Source of the DNA: Paludibacterium denitrificans
Lineage (GTDB): Bacteria; Pseudomonadota; Gammaproteobacteria; Burkholderiales; Chromobacteriaceae
NCBI RefSeq assembly: GCF_009707705.1
Contig: NZ_WLYX01000001.1
Span: forward strand, 1,736,001-1,800,000
Reading direction: 5' to 3'
DNA length: 64,000 nucleotides
Shown here piece after piece: positions 1-9,510 of the stretch (the first letter of the stretch is position 1; the number at the start of each line of letters is the position of its first letter). The notes under the pieces were generated by a model that was not told the DNA's origin, did not search any database, and saw nothing but the letters and a program-made list of their open reading frames with translations. The position numbers were made by a program, and so were the translations under genes.

Positions 1-294
1 GCTTGGCGCTGGGCAGCAGGGCTACGCTTTCGCCGTCAATCGACGTGGTCGACATATCCAGCGGCTGGCTGTTGGCCACCGCGCGCCAGAAGCTAACCAG
101 CGCAATGCGTGCGCCCCGTCCGCCCTTGAGCAGGCCATCGGCCATTACGACGGCGTTCATGGCACCGGCGCTGGTGCCGCTGATGCCTTCAAATTCCAGC
201 CGGTCGTCTTCCAGCAACGCGTCCAGTACCCCCCGGTGAAGGCGCCGTGCGCGCCGCCACCTTGCAGGGCCAGATTGATGGTCTTGCGGGTCAT
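1..294 (-). CDS. Patatin-like phospholipase family protein (partial, frame break)
   Basis: This is the N-terminal part of a patatin-like serine acyl hydrolase; the rest lies beyond the left edge. The glycine-rich oxyanion segment LALQGGGAHGAF is followed about 25 residues later by the nucleophile elbow GISGTSAGAMNA, where the Ser of GTSAG would be catalytic together with a C-terminal Asp not in the window. The start ATG is at 292-294. As read, the frame breaks at CCGG (233-236); inserting one T to give CCTGG restores the usual AFTWGVLDALLE segment, so the break is probably a sequence error. The substrate is unknown; bacterial members hydrolyse lipids. It runs in the same direction as the DUF2789 gene upstream. 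Confidence 0.75.
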
Positions 295-307
295 GGGCTT
301 GTCCTTG

Positions 308-544
308 TCAGCTTGATCGCAATCGGGCGTCCAGGCTATCGATCACTTCAGCCCAGTCGGCGTCGTCGTCCAGTTCGGCACTGAGAAATTCCTGTTGTGC
401 CGCCGTCCAGAACGGGGCTTCGGCCAACCGGGTGTGGTTATCCAGTGGGGCATGTTGGCCGATGAAGGCTTCGATGGCCGCATGGTCGGAAGGTAGGCCC
501 AGTTGATCGAACAGGGCGCTTAGCGGGTGGATCGGGGATTCCAT
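308..544 (-). CDS. DUF2789 domain-containing protein
   Basis: A 78-residue cytoplasmic protein of the DUF2789 family, whose function is unknown. The whole chain is the domain: it opens MESPIHPLSALFDQLGL and carries the family-typical APFWTAAQQEFLSAEL and DADWAEVIDSLDARL segments. The start at 542-544 is preferred over an upstream in-frame codon because a good AAGGAG ribosome site lies just before it. It ends 14 bases before the patatin-like gene, so the two are probably co-transcribed. One TTCGGCCAAC repeat lies within it and encodes LAE. Confidence 0.8.
   Translation of the reverse strand: MESPIHPLSALFDQLGLPSDHAAIEAFIGQHAPLDNHTRLAEAPFWTAAQQEFLSAELDDDADWAEVIDSLDARLRSS
419..428 (+). repeat. 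TTCGGCCAAC repeat (putative uptake sequence)
   Basis: An exact 10-mer inside the DUF2789 gene; the coding strand reads LAE. Confidence 0.7.
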
Positions 545-684
545 GGCTTCTCCTTGCAACACACCAAGAGGTTCACACACTTACGATATAAGCGTTGTCT
601 GCCCGGCTTGCCGGTAAAACATGCACAAGCGCGCGGCGGTTATCGCTTAGCGGAATGGAAAGGGGTTGTTGCCATGATAGCGCA

Positions 685-1818
685 TCAGGCGCCTGTCATG
701 ACGCCAAACAACCGGCCGATGCCGAAGGTGACGCTCGCCGCCGGGAGGCCGATAAGCAACTGGCGCAGTCCGGACAGCAGCGGGTGGCGGCCGGTGAACA
801 CGGTGATCAGCGCGCCGAGTAAAAACAGCCCGCTGCTGGCCGCAATCATGCTGGCCGACACGATATGTTGTGGCGCCACCAGAAATACCGGTAGCGCCGG
901 AATCAGCGCACCGAGCAGAAACACCGCAAATGACGAGGCCGCCGCCCGCCCGGGCCGAGCCGCCCAGATCATCCGGGTTGATGCCCAGTTCTTCCCGCAC
1001 CAGCGTATCCAGGCTGCTGTGCGAGTCCTGCATCACCCGGCTGGCGATGGTGTCGGCTTCCTCGGCGCTGAATCCCTTGGCCTGGTAGATCAGTGCCAGT
1101 TCTTCCTTTTCCTCGTGCGGCGCGTTGACCAGTTCTTCCGCTTCCGCCGCGATCTGCTGTTCCATCAGCTCGCGCGAGCTTTGTACCGAAATCCATTCGC
1201 CCATCGCCATCGAGCACGCCCCGGCCAGCGTGCTTAAGCCAGCGCGGCGGTGAGCAGGGCCGAAGGCGACGTGCTGGCGCCAGCCACCCCCATGATCAGG
1301 CAAAAGGTGGAAACCAGCCCGTCATTGGCACCCAGCACCATGGCCCGCAGCGTATTGCCGCCGCCGGCACCATGGCGGCCTTCCAGCCGGGCATAGCGCG
1401 CGCCGTCCCAGCCGCCGCTGGCGTGGCTGGCCAGTTGTGACAGCAGGCGCGCGTGCGAGCGCTCCTGTGCGGGCAGATCGGTGTGGTCGGTTTCCGGTTG
1501 TTGGTCGTAGATGTGGCGGTTGAGGGCTTCGCTTGATGCCACGGTGGGCAAGATCAGGCGCGCGCCAAAGCGTTTGGCCGCCCAGATCAGCAGCCGCACG
1601 CGCCAGCGTAATCTGGGGCGTTGCCGGGTACCACCAGCGTGTTCGATGCGGCGTTGCCAGAAATCGGCGTGGGCTTCTTCGACCTTGGCGAGCCGTGAGT
1701 AGAGTTCGGCCAACTCCGGCTGGTTTTCCGCCTGTGCCATGACGCGGTACAGCGCGGCGCCTTCCTGTTCATTTTGCAGGTTGCTGCGATAGCGACGCAG
1801 GTCGGCACGTTGACTCAT
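685..1818 (-). CDS. Rubrerythrin-like / VIT1-CCC1 family membrane transporter (two frame breaks)
   Basis: A fusion of an N-terminal ferritin-like helical domain (about residues 1-140, with Glu-rich segments such as NEQEGAALYRVMAQAE and AKVEEAHADFW that could bind a di-iron centre) to a C-terminal VIT1/CCC1 transporter domain (from LRAMVLGANDGLVSTFCLI, then ACSMAMGEWISVQSSREL and two terminal helix pairs). Relatives include membrane-bound ferritin MbfA and plant/yeast vacuolar iron or manganese transporters, so export of Fe2+ or Mn2+ is the likely role. As read, the frame stops at GCTTAAGC (1232-1239) and shifts again near 945 in a G/C run. Both flanking parts join in the normal family order, which argues for sequence error. 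The start is the ATG at 1816-1818. Confidence 0.75.
1705..1714 (+). repeat. TTCGGCCAAC repeat (putative uptake sequence)
   Basis: An exact copy in the rubrerythrin domain of the VIT-like gene; encodes LAE. Confidence 0.65.
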
Positions 1819-1907
1819 GGCTCGGTTCCGGTTGGGCAAGGGGGCTGGCTCTAATCATAGGCCAGCCTTGGCCCGCAGCGGAACGGTATCGACGGAGGGT
1901 GACGGGA

Positions 1908-2724
1908 TCAGGCCGGAGCCAGTGCGCCCCAGTGCGTGTTGCTGGCGGGGGTGGTGTTCAGCGCCGGGCGGCTGAAGAAGCGCTGACTGCGCTCCAGCAC
2001 CTGATTGCGTTCGTTATCCACCATTACCATGTGGTAGCTGTTGTTGAGCGGCATGTACTCGACCGGGCCGCCCAGATGCTGTTGCAGGTAACGGGCGGAA
2101 CGCGGGCTGGTGATGTCGTCTTCGGCGGCATGGACAATCAGCGTGGAGCAGTGGATATCGGCCAGCCGCGGTTTCAGGTGGCGACGCAAGCGATCCACTT
2201 CGCGGATGCAGGCCAGCGGCACATACGGATAATGAAAACGCTCGCCGCGTTCGAAACGTTGCTGGATGATCTTGCGCAGCCGTACGTTCTTGATGCCAAA
2301 CGGTTCGGCTTCCGGCACGCGCATGCGTTCGGCCAACCCCGGAATACGGTAGACGATATGGCGGGCCCGGGTCAGGCGTGGCAGGCTCCAGCCATCCAGA
2401 AACATTGGCGGCGCATACAGTGCCAGTCGGCCGCTATGCTGTTCCTGACGCGCCACTTCCAGCGCCACCAGTCCGCCCAGACATACCCCGGCCAGATGCA
2501 CGGTGCCGTGCTTTGCTTTCAGCGCGCGGTAGGATTGGGCAATCGCCTCCACCCAGTCTTGCCAGCGGGCGCCGAGCAGGTCATCCGGCATGCCGCCATG
2601 TCCGGGCAGTAGCGGAGTGTGGGTAACGAAGCTGTCTTCCAACGTCTTGCCTAATGAGCCCAGATCGTAAACGGTGCCACCCAGTGCCGTGTACCAGCAA
2701 GGCGGCAGGACGTGTGGAAGCCAT
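1908..2724 (-). CDS. Alpha/beta hydrolase with Cys nucleophile elbow (frame break)
   Basis: An alpha/beta-fold hydrolase of about 271 residues. After removing one extra G near 2680 the N terminus reads MASTRPAALLVHGTGG, giving the HG oxyanion motif. The nucleophile elbow is AGVCLGG, with Cys where most esterases have Ser (compare the G-x-C-x-G box of PHA synthases). The acid is probably the Asp of AAEDDITSP and the base the His of NNSYHMVMVD near the C terminus. It resembles carboxylesterase / monoacylglycerol lipase-type proteins; the substrate cannot be told. No signal peptide is seen, so it is probably cytoplasmic. Confidence 0.7.
2328..2337 (+). repeat. TTCGGCCAAC repeat (putative uptake sequence)
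   Basis: An exact copy in the alpha/beta hydrolase gene; encodes LAE; followed by C. Confidence 0.7.
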
Positions 2725-2826
2725 AGCGTTGATTCCAATCATGAAGATGACTGGAAGTATGGGGAATGGCTTATGTACTCACTATCGTGGTCGTGTGCCG
2801 TCTGTGTGACGGCGTGTGACCAGTGT

Positions 2827-4175
2827 TTAATCGGCGCTTTGCGGCGGGAAGTGCACGGTGATGATGAAACGGGCACCACCCAGCGGGCTGGTTTGCACCT
2901 CGGCATGGCCGCCGTGGTGTTCCGCGATCAGGCGCACAAACGACAAGCCCAAACCATAGCCGCCGGTGCTGCGGTCGCGGCTGCGGTCCAGCCGCAGGAA
3001 CGGGTCAAAAATGCGCTCGCGGTCGTCCTCCGGAATGCCCGGGCCGTCATCGTCCACACATATGGTCAGGCCATATTGCTCGGTTTGCACACTGAGGTGC
3101 ACGCTGTGATTGGCGTACTTGAAGGCGTTGAGCAGCAAGTTGCGGCTGGCGATGTACAGCAGCTTGCGGTCAAACCGGCCCTGCTGGTGTGGGCAGTCCA
3201 GCGTCAGGGTCAACGGCGCGGGCTTGAGCGGCGTCACCAGATCGATCAGGTCGGCAAACCAGTCGTACAGATCCACCGTTTCCCAGTGCAACTGGAATTC
3301 ACCCCGGGCCAGCTTGGTGTAGTCCATGCTGGCACTCACCAGTTGTTCCAGCTCCTGAATGTCACGCTCCATACCCTCGTGGTAGCGCTGCCACTGTTCC
3401 GGGTCGTCCTCTTCTTCCAGCATGGTCAGGCCAAAACGCAGGCGGGCAATCGGCGTGCGGATTTCGTGTGCCACCGCATGCGCCAGCGCCTGCCGGGTTT
3501 CCATCTGCCGCTCCAGACTGGAGGCCATGCTGTTGAATGCCAAGGGCAGCGGGGCAAACAGACGGCTTTTCGATAGCGGCGAGCGGGCGTGGAAGTTACC
3601 CTCGGCAAAAGCCTCGGCCGTAGTGCGTACAGCCAGCAAGTCTCGCCACAGCGGGCGCAGGTTGAAATAGATCAGCAGGCCGAGCACCGTGCCGCTGAAC
3701 AATATCCATAACAGCAGGATTTCAATGTCGTCAGTGACCCAGTTGGTGTCGCTGGTCTGCTCGTCCAGCGGCCCCAGTTGCAGCAGGCGCTGATCATCGG
3801 GCAGACGGGCGTAGAGTAGCGACTCGTCGTAATCCGGTAGGTCTGCCCCTTCAGCAGGGCCACTTGTCCTTCTTGTGACAGATCATCCGGAATGCCGGGA
3901 ATCAGTTTCACCGGGTAGCGAAAGGCCCGTGCTTCCTGTGCCAGAACCGCCGACCAGCTTTGGTGTGGCTGTTGTTGCAGGTTATTGCGTAACAGCGCCA
4001 CCGTGCCTTCCATGAACTGGCGCCGCCGTTCGGTATCGCTGCCCTGATACAGCCGGGTAACGAAAAAGCCGAAGCCAATGATGATCACCAGCTCCACCAC
4101 CATCACCACCAGAAAGTAGCGGGCAAACAGCGAGGTCAGGGTTGGCCGAAACCGGGGGCGGCGCAGCTTGCTCAT
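2827..4175 (-). CDS. rstB: Two-component sensor histidine kinase, RstB-like (frame break)
   Basis: An inner-membrane sensor kinase of about 449 residues. A first transmembrane segment lies at residues 17-40 (FLVVMVVELVIIIGFGFFV), followed by a periplasmic sensor loop, a second helix (ILLLWILFSGTVLGLLIYF), HAMP, the H-box VAHEIRTPIARLR, the N-box RNLLLNAFKYA, the D-box DDGPGIPEDDR and the G-box GYGLGLSFVRLIAEHHGG. As read, the frame fails at CCGG (3834-3837); restoring CCTGG gives GQTYLDYDESLLYARLPDDQ and reconnects both halves. Its ATG overlaps the stop of the response regulator by four bases, so the two are translationally coupled. Similarity to RstB comes from the architecture and the partner; the signal is unknown. 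Confidence 0.8.
4141..4150 (-). repeat. TTCGGCCAAC repeat (putative uptake sequence)
   Basis: An exact copy near the start of the rstB-like gene, extended to TTTCGGCCAACC; encodes RPT. Confidence 0.7.
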
Positions 4176-4879
4176 TCCCAGTCGCTCTTGGAGAACAGAT
4201 AACCCTTGCTGCGCACGGTCTTGATGCGGGTCGGTGCGTCCGGGTTGTCGTGGAGTTTCTTGCGCAAGCGCGAAATGCGCGCGTCGATCGAGCGGTCCAG
4301 CCCGTCAAAACCAATGCCGCGCAAGGCATTCATGATGTCGTCGCGCGACAGGATTTGCCCGGCGTGGCTCGCCAGCAGCCAGAGCAGGTCGAATTCGGCC
4401 GTGGTCAACTCCAGCGGCTCACCGGCCAGTTGCGCTTCGCGCGTGGCCTGACTGATGACAAATTGACCAAACCGCAGCGTTTGCTCATCCGTCACCGTTT
4501 CCACGCCGTCCTCACCCTGACCTCGGCGCAGCAAGGCGCGAATGCGGGCCAACAGGCGGCGCGGTTCCACCGGCTTGGCCAGATAATCATCGGCCCCCAG
4601 CTCCAGCCCCAGAATCTCGTCCACATCCTCGTCACGCGCCGTCATGATCAGAATCCGGCCGGTGTAATGCGGGCGCAACTCGCGGCAGACATCAAAGCCT
4701 TCCTTGCCGGGCAGCATGATATCCAGCACCACCAGGTCGGGTTGTTGTTCCGGGATAAACGCTGTTGCGCTGTCGCCACGCCCATGCAGCGTCACACGGT
4801 AGCCATGTTTGGCCAGATAGGCCGCCGTCAGTTCAGCCAGCCGGTTGTCGTCTTCAACGATCAGGATATGCGGAGCCAT
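4172..4879 (-). CDS. rstA: OmpR-family response regulator, RstA-like
   Basis: A 235-residue DNA-binding response regulator. The receiver domain (1-120) has the acidic pair in VEDDNRL, the phospho-accepting Asp in LVVLDIMLPG, Thr in LIMTARD and Lys in DYLAKPVEP. The C-terminal winged helix (about 135-235) has LTTAEFDLLWLLASHAG and ends IKTVRSKGYLF, close to RstA. It is the first gene of a two-gene operon with the kinase and is divergent from cstA across a 173-base gap that must hold both promoters. Confidence 0.88.
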   Translation of the reverse strand: MAPHILIVEDDNRLAELTAAYLAKHGYRVTLHGRGDSATAFIPEQQPDLVVLDIMLPGKEGFDVCRELRPHYTGRILIMTARDEDVDEILGLELGADDYLAKPVEPRRLLARIRALLRRGQGEDGVETVTDEQTLRFGQFVISQATREAQLAGEPLELTTAEFDLLWLLASHAGQILSRDDIMNALRGIGFDGLDRSIDARISRLRKKLHDNPDAPTRIKTVRSKGYLFSKSDWE

Positions 4880-5052
4880 GCATTACCGCCTCGAAATAGT
4901 GTTGGCCTAATGTTACCACCTGCATAAAACACACGGTTTGGCTTGTGTTTCTCCGGTGATACCGGGAAAATCGCGACCATAATTATATTCTGCCGGTTAT
5001 TGCAACAGCGAGGGCTGTTATACGTCGTTAAAAAAGAACGGGACTTGAACAC

Positions 5053-7121
5053 ATGCAACGCTTAAAAGAGTGGGCGATCTGGCTGACAGTCGCCACGGCG
5101 GGGGCCGCGGCTTTTGCCGTGGTGGCCCTGAATCGAGGAGAGTCGGTCAACGCCATCTGGCTGGTGGTCGCCGCCGTATCGGTGTATTCCATTGCCTACC
5201 GCTTCTATAGCCGTTTCATTGCCAACACGGTGATGGAGCTGGATCCCCGCCGGATGACCCCGGCGGAAAAACAGAACGATGGTCTCGATTACGTTCCCAC
5301 CCACAAATGGGTACTGTTTGGTCACCATTTTGCAGCCATTGCTTAGGCGCCGGGCCGCTGGTCGGGCCGGTTCTGGCGGCACAAATGGGCTATCTGCCGG
5401 GCACGTTGTGGATTCTGGTCGGCGTGATGCTGGCCGGTGCGGTACAGGATTTCATGATCCTGTTCCTGTCCATGCGCCGCGACGGCAAATCGCTGGGTGA
5501 AATCATCCGCATGGAAATGGGCCCGATCCCCGGCGTCATTGCTTCCATCGGCATCATCATGATCATGGTGATTCTGCTGGCTGTGCTGGCGCTGGTAGTG
5601 GTCAAGGCGCTGGCCGACAGCCCGTGGGGCACGTTTACCATTGCCGCAACCATTCCTATCGCCCTGTTCATGGGTATTTACAGCCGCTACATCCGCCCGG
5701 GCAAGATCGGGGAAATCTCGGTACTTGGCTTTGTGCTGCTGATGCTGGCGATTGTCTATGGTGGTGATGTGGCCAAGAGCGAAGTGCTGGCCCCGCTGTT
5801 TACCCTGAAGGGCACCACGCTGGCCCTGGACGCTGATCGGCTACGGCTTCATCGCCTCGGTTCTGCCGGTATGGCTGCTGCTGGCCCCGCGCGATTATCT
5901 GTCCACCTTCCTGAAAGTGGGCACCATTTTCGGCTTGGCGGTGGGTATCGTCATCGTGGCGCCGCAACTGCACATGCCTGCACTGACCCGCTTTATTGAC
6001 GGCAGCGGCCCGGTCTTTGCCGGTAACCTGTTCCCGTTCCTGTTCATCACCATCGCTTGTGGTTCCGTTTCCGGTTTCCACGCGCTGGTGTCTTCCGGTA
6101 CCACGCCGAAGATGATCGAGAACGAAAGCCGGGCCCGCCTGATCGGCTACGGCGCCATGCTGATGGAAAGCTTTGTTGCCATCATGGCGCTGATTGCCGC
6201 CTGCGTGCTGGACCCGGGCATCTACTTTGCCATGAACAGCCCGGCTGCCGTGATCGGCAAAACCGCGGAACACGCTTCGCAAGTGATTTCTGCCGGGGCT
6301 TTGTGGTGACGCCGGACATGCTGACCCAGATGGCTGCCGATGTCGGCGAGAAAACCATTCTGTCGCGCGCCGGTGGTGCTCCGACGCTGGCCGTGGGCAT
6401 GGCGCACATCCTGTCCAATGTGATTGGCGGTAAGACCCTGATGGCGTTCTGGTATCACTTTGCCATCCTGTTTGAAGCGCTGTTCATCCTGACCACCATC
6501 GATGCCGGTACCCGTGTGCTGCGTTTCATGATTCAGGATTTGCTGGGCATGTTCATCAAGCCGCTGGCTGACACCGAATCCTGGGCGGCCAACCTGATCG
6601 CTACCGGTCTGGCCGTGCTGTCGTGGGGCTACTTCCTGTATCAGGGCGTGGTCGATCCGCTGGGTGGTATCAATACCCTGTGGCCGCTGTTCGGTATTGC
6701 TAACCAGATGCTGGCAGCGATTGCGCTGATTCTCGCCTCGGTGGTACTGATCAAGATGCAGAAGGTCCGCTACCTGTGGGTAACGGCCGTACCGACCGTA
6801 TGGCTGCTGATCGTGACGCTGGTGGGTGGCTGGCAGAAGCTGTTCTACCCCAATCCGAAGATCAGTTTCCTGGCGCACGCCAACAAGTTCTCGGCGGCGG
6901 CGGCGGATGGCAAGGTACTGGCCCCGGCCAAGAGCTTGGTACAGATGCAGCAGATCGTGTTCAACGATTATGTCGATGCCACGCTGACCGGCTTGTTCAT
7001 GGTGGTTGTACTGGCTATGCTGGTATTCTCGGTAGGCGTGGTGCGTAAAGCACTGGCCGTGCGCTGGGTCACCACCAAGGAAAGCCCGGCAGTATTCCGC
7101 GAGGAAGGCTCCAATGCGTAA
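5053..7121 (+). CDS. cstA: Carbon starvation protein A, pyruvate/peptide transporter (three frame breaks)
   Basis: A CstA-family permease of about 688 residues with many hydrophobic helices; family members take up pyruvate (BtsT) or peptides. Recognisable segments are [56 protein letters not shown] and [15 protein letters not shown]. As read, there are three breaks: GCTTAGGC at 5341-5348 (GCTGGC expected), CCCTGG at 5824-5829 (CCTGG expected) and a G-run near 6296 (one G short). All restore a standard CstA. The start is ATG 5053. The stop overlaps the start of the ybdD-like gene by eight bases, the usual cstA-ybdD arrangement. Confidence 0.9.
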
Positions 7122-7302
7122 ATTCTGGCAACGGCTGGTCGAAACCACGCGTCTGATGGTGGGTGTGAAGGATTACGACACTTATGTGGCCCGCCGTCGC
7201 CGTTTCAACCCTGAGGCGAAGGTCATGACGAAAGAAGAATTCTTTCGCTACTGCCAAACGGCCCGTTACAGCGGCAAGAGTGCCAATCGCTGTCCGTGCT
7301 GA
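7114..7302 (+). CDS. YbdD/YjiX family small protein (CstA partner)
   Basis: A 62-residue basic protein of the YbdD/YjiX (DUF466) family, which is nearly always encoded right after cstA or btsT and is thought to support the transporter. Family marks are DYDTYVAHRR-like (here DYDTYVARRR), the acidic MTKEEFFRY and the closing Cys pair in NRCPC. Its start codon lies inside the end of cstA (eight-base overlap), which suggests translational coupling. A rho-independent terminator follows at once. Confidence 0.88.
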   Translation: MRKFWQRLVETTRLMVGVKDYDTYVARRRRFNPEAKVMTKEEFFRYCQTARYSGKSANRCPC

Positions 7303-7323
7303 TTTGCTAAGGGATTGATACAC

Positions 7324-7354
7324 AAGCCGTCCGGTTGTACCGGGCGGCTTTTTT
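7324..7354 (+). terminator. Rho-independent terminator of cstA operon
   Basis: An 11-bp stem (AAGCCGTCCGG paired with CCGGGCGGCTT, one G-T pair) with a short TTGTA loop is followed by a T run. It lies 22 bases after the ybdD-like stop. Confidence 0.85.
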
Positions 7355-7408
7355 GTTGCTGCCTTGTGCCAGTAGGAAAGCACCGTGGTTCACGCTAGCA
7401 GCATAAAC

Positions 7409-7440
7409 CAACGGCCACGTCCTCGCGGAAGTGGCCGTTG
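7409..7440 (-). terminator. Inverted repeat, probable terminator of thrB
   Basis: A perfect 10-bp inverted repeat (CAACGGCCAC / GTGGCCGTTG) with a 12-base loop, 26 bases after the thrB stop on the minus strand. The following T stretch is weak (GGTTTATG), so termination is likely but not certain. Confidence 0.55.
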
Positions 7441-7465
7441 TCACGGGGCAGGGATGGAGGCGGGA

Positions 7466-8402
7466 TTACAACCAGAAATCCGTGCGCACGCGGTGATCTT
7501 CCACCAGTTTCTGGAACACCTTCGGGTCCTTGGTGAAGGTGAGTTCGCCGTCCATCGGCTTGTACTTGTCCAGCAGCCGTGAGGTCCAGAAGCGCACCCC
7601 GGCGGCCCGCAGCATGACCGGCCATTCCTGCTGTTCCATATCGCTCAACGGCCGCACGGACTGGTAGCCTGCCAGCAAGGCACGGGCGCGCTCGCCATCA
7701 ATCTCGCCAGCGTGCGGGCCCAGTCGTTGACGGCAATCGCGACGTCGTACAGCAGAATGTCGTTGCAGGCGTAATAGAAGTCGATGAAACCGGCGATATT
7801 GTCGCCATCGAGCAGCACATTGTCTTTGAACAGGTCGGCGTGGATGACGCCGCTGGGTAGGTGATCAAAGCGGTGGCGGTCCTGAAAGTGGATTTCTTCA
7901 CGCAGGCTGGCCGCATCGGCCGGGTCCATGAAGGCATACACTTCGCTGGCTGTCAGGCTCCACCAGCGCGGCCCGCGCGGGTTGCGCATCTTGAGCGGGA
8001 AGGTGGTGCCTGAGCCTTGTGCATCTGGGCCAGCATTTCGCCCACCGCCCGGCACTGGGCGACGTTGGCATCGTCGACGTCGCGGCCCTTCAGGCAACTG
8101 ACCAGACACGCCGGTTTGCCGCACAAGAGTGAGGCAAAGTTGTCGGTGTAGTCGGCAATCGGTGCCGGACAGGCCACGCCATGCCGTACCAGATGGCTCA
8201 TCAGCTTCAGGTAGTAGGGCAGCTCGTCCAGTTTGAGGGTTTCAAACACCGTCAGCACATAGCGGCCATGCGTGGTGGTGACAAAGTAATTGGTGTTGGT
8301 GACGCCAGCGGCAATGCCTTTGAGTTCGACCAGTTCGCCCAGCGAATAACGCGTGAGCCACTGTTGCATCTCGCTTTCCGTCACGGTGGTGTAAACCGAC
8401 AT
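7466..8402 (-). CDS. thrB: Homoserine kinase, APH-fold type (two frame breaks)
   Basis: Homoserine kinase of the aminoglycoside-phosphotransferase fold, which makes O-phosphohomoserine in threonine synthesis. The N terminus MSVYTTVTESEMQQWLTRY and GIAAGVTNTNYFVTTTHGRYVLTVFE are typical, as are the Brenner-type catalytic segment HADLFKDNVLLDGD and IAGFIDFYYACNDILLYDVA. The restored length is about 313 residues, the family norm. As read, the frame is lost near 8015 (four bases short, consistent with a lost repeat unit in a GGCC/CCGG-rich stretch) and near 7690 (one C short). It is followed by a terminator-like repeat and shares direction with the DUF2782 gene upstream. Confidence 0.85.
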
Positions 8403-8414
8403 GTCGCCCCCGAT

Positions 8415-8741
8415 TTAGAAGCGGAACAGCACCCAGCGCGGAATCACTACGCGCTGTGCCGGATCGATCTGCTTCATGTTGCCCGAACCGTCATCGTCGA
8501 TCAGGTAGTAGGGAATGCCGTGCGACGGGGTCACTTTCATCATGTAGAGGTGACCATTGAGGCGGTATTCCTCGATCTTGTCGCTGCCTTTCTGGATGAT
8601 GCGCACTTCCGGCTCGGCCGTGGCGGCGTTGTCCGGCGTGATGGTCGGTGGCGGCGGCACCACGGCTTTGGCCGGGGCAGCGGTATCGGCCCGTGCATAA
8701 CCCGGGGGCAGTAAGGCGAGTATGGCGATCAGGCGGCGCAT
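8415..8741 (-). CDS. DUF2782 domain-containing protein
   Basis: A 108-residue exported protein with a signal peptide (MRRLIAILALLPPGYARA, cleavage after ARA) and a Pro-rich linker. The DUF2782 core VRIIQKGSDKIEEYRLNG is followed by YMMKVTPSHGIPYYLIDDD and ends WVLFRF. The function is unknown. Its position between polA and thrB is common in betaproteobacteria. It ends 12 bases before thrB, so co-transcription is likely. Confidence 0.85.
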   Translation of the reverse strand: MRRLIAILALLPPGYARADTAAPAKAVVPPPPTITPDNAATAEPEVRIIQKGSDKIEEYRLNGHLYMMKVTPSHGIPYYLIDDDGSGNMKQIDPAQRVVIPRWVLFRF

Positions 8742-8768
8742 GGCGTTTTCCTTGAAGGCTAGAGTAGG

Positions 8769-9493
8769 TTACAGGTTCAGCAGTTGTTCGCGCTCTTCCG
8801 GCAGCGCCTCGAAACCGCGAGTTTCGTAGTGTTTGAAGATGGTTTCCACGATCTGGTCCGGATCATCAATCAGTTGCACCAGGTCCGGGTCGGCGGCATT
8901 GATCATGCCCTCACTGACCAGCCGGTCTTTGATCCAGTCCAGCAATCCGTGCCAGAAGTCGCTGCAGCACAGGATGATGGGAATGCGCTCTTGCCGGTCT
9001 GGATCAGCGTCAGTGCTTCGAACATTTCGTCCAGCGTGCCGAAGCCGCCGGGCATTACCACATAAGCGATGGCGTGTTTGACGAACATCACCTTGCGGCT
9101 GAAAAAATGGTTGAACTTGACGGACAAGTCCTGGTATTCGTTGGGCTTCTGTTCGTGCGGCAGTACGATATTCAACGCCACCGACGGGCTTCTGCCGTAA
9201 AATGCGCCTTTGTTGGCGGCCTCCATGATACCCGGACCGCCGCCGGAAATAACCGAAAACCCCGAATCCGACAACAAACGGGCGACTTCTTCGGTCAGCT
9301 TGTAGTACTTGTGGTCACGCGGTGTGCGTGCACTACCAAAAATGCTGACGGCAGGGACGATGCCTTGCAGTTCTTCGGCCGACTCGACAAACTCCGACAG
9401 AATCTTCAACACGTGCCACGCCTCGCGCGAGCGGAAGCTCTGCATCATGGCGTAATTGTCACTGGTCTGCGGCAACTTATCGGACAAGCTCAT
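8769..9493 (-). CDS. LOG-family (TIGR00730) Rossmann-fold protein (frame break)
   Basis: A member of the LOG / TIGR00730 family; characterised members are cytokinin-activating phosphoribohydrolases or nucleotide hydrolases. The family motif PGGFGTLDEMFEALTL is clear and an upstream SGGGPGIMEAANKGA segment binds phosphate. As read, the frame slips near 8996 by one missing base. With it restored, the chain continues ERIPIILCCSDFWHGLLDW and ends EERELLNL at 8769, about 241 residues in all. The start is ATG 9491-9493, 17 bases from the divergent polA start, so both promoters must overlap the neighbouring coding ends. Confidence 0.82.
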
Positions 9494-9510
9494 AGATTTT
9501 TCTCGCCTTT

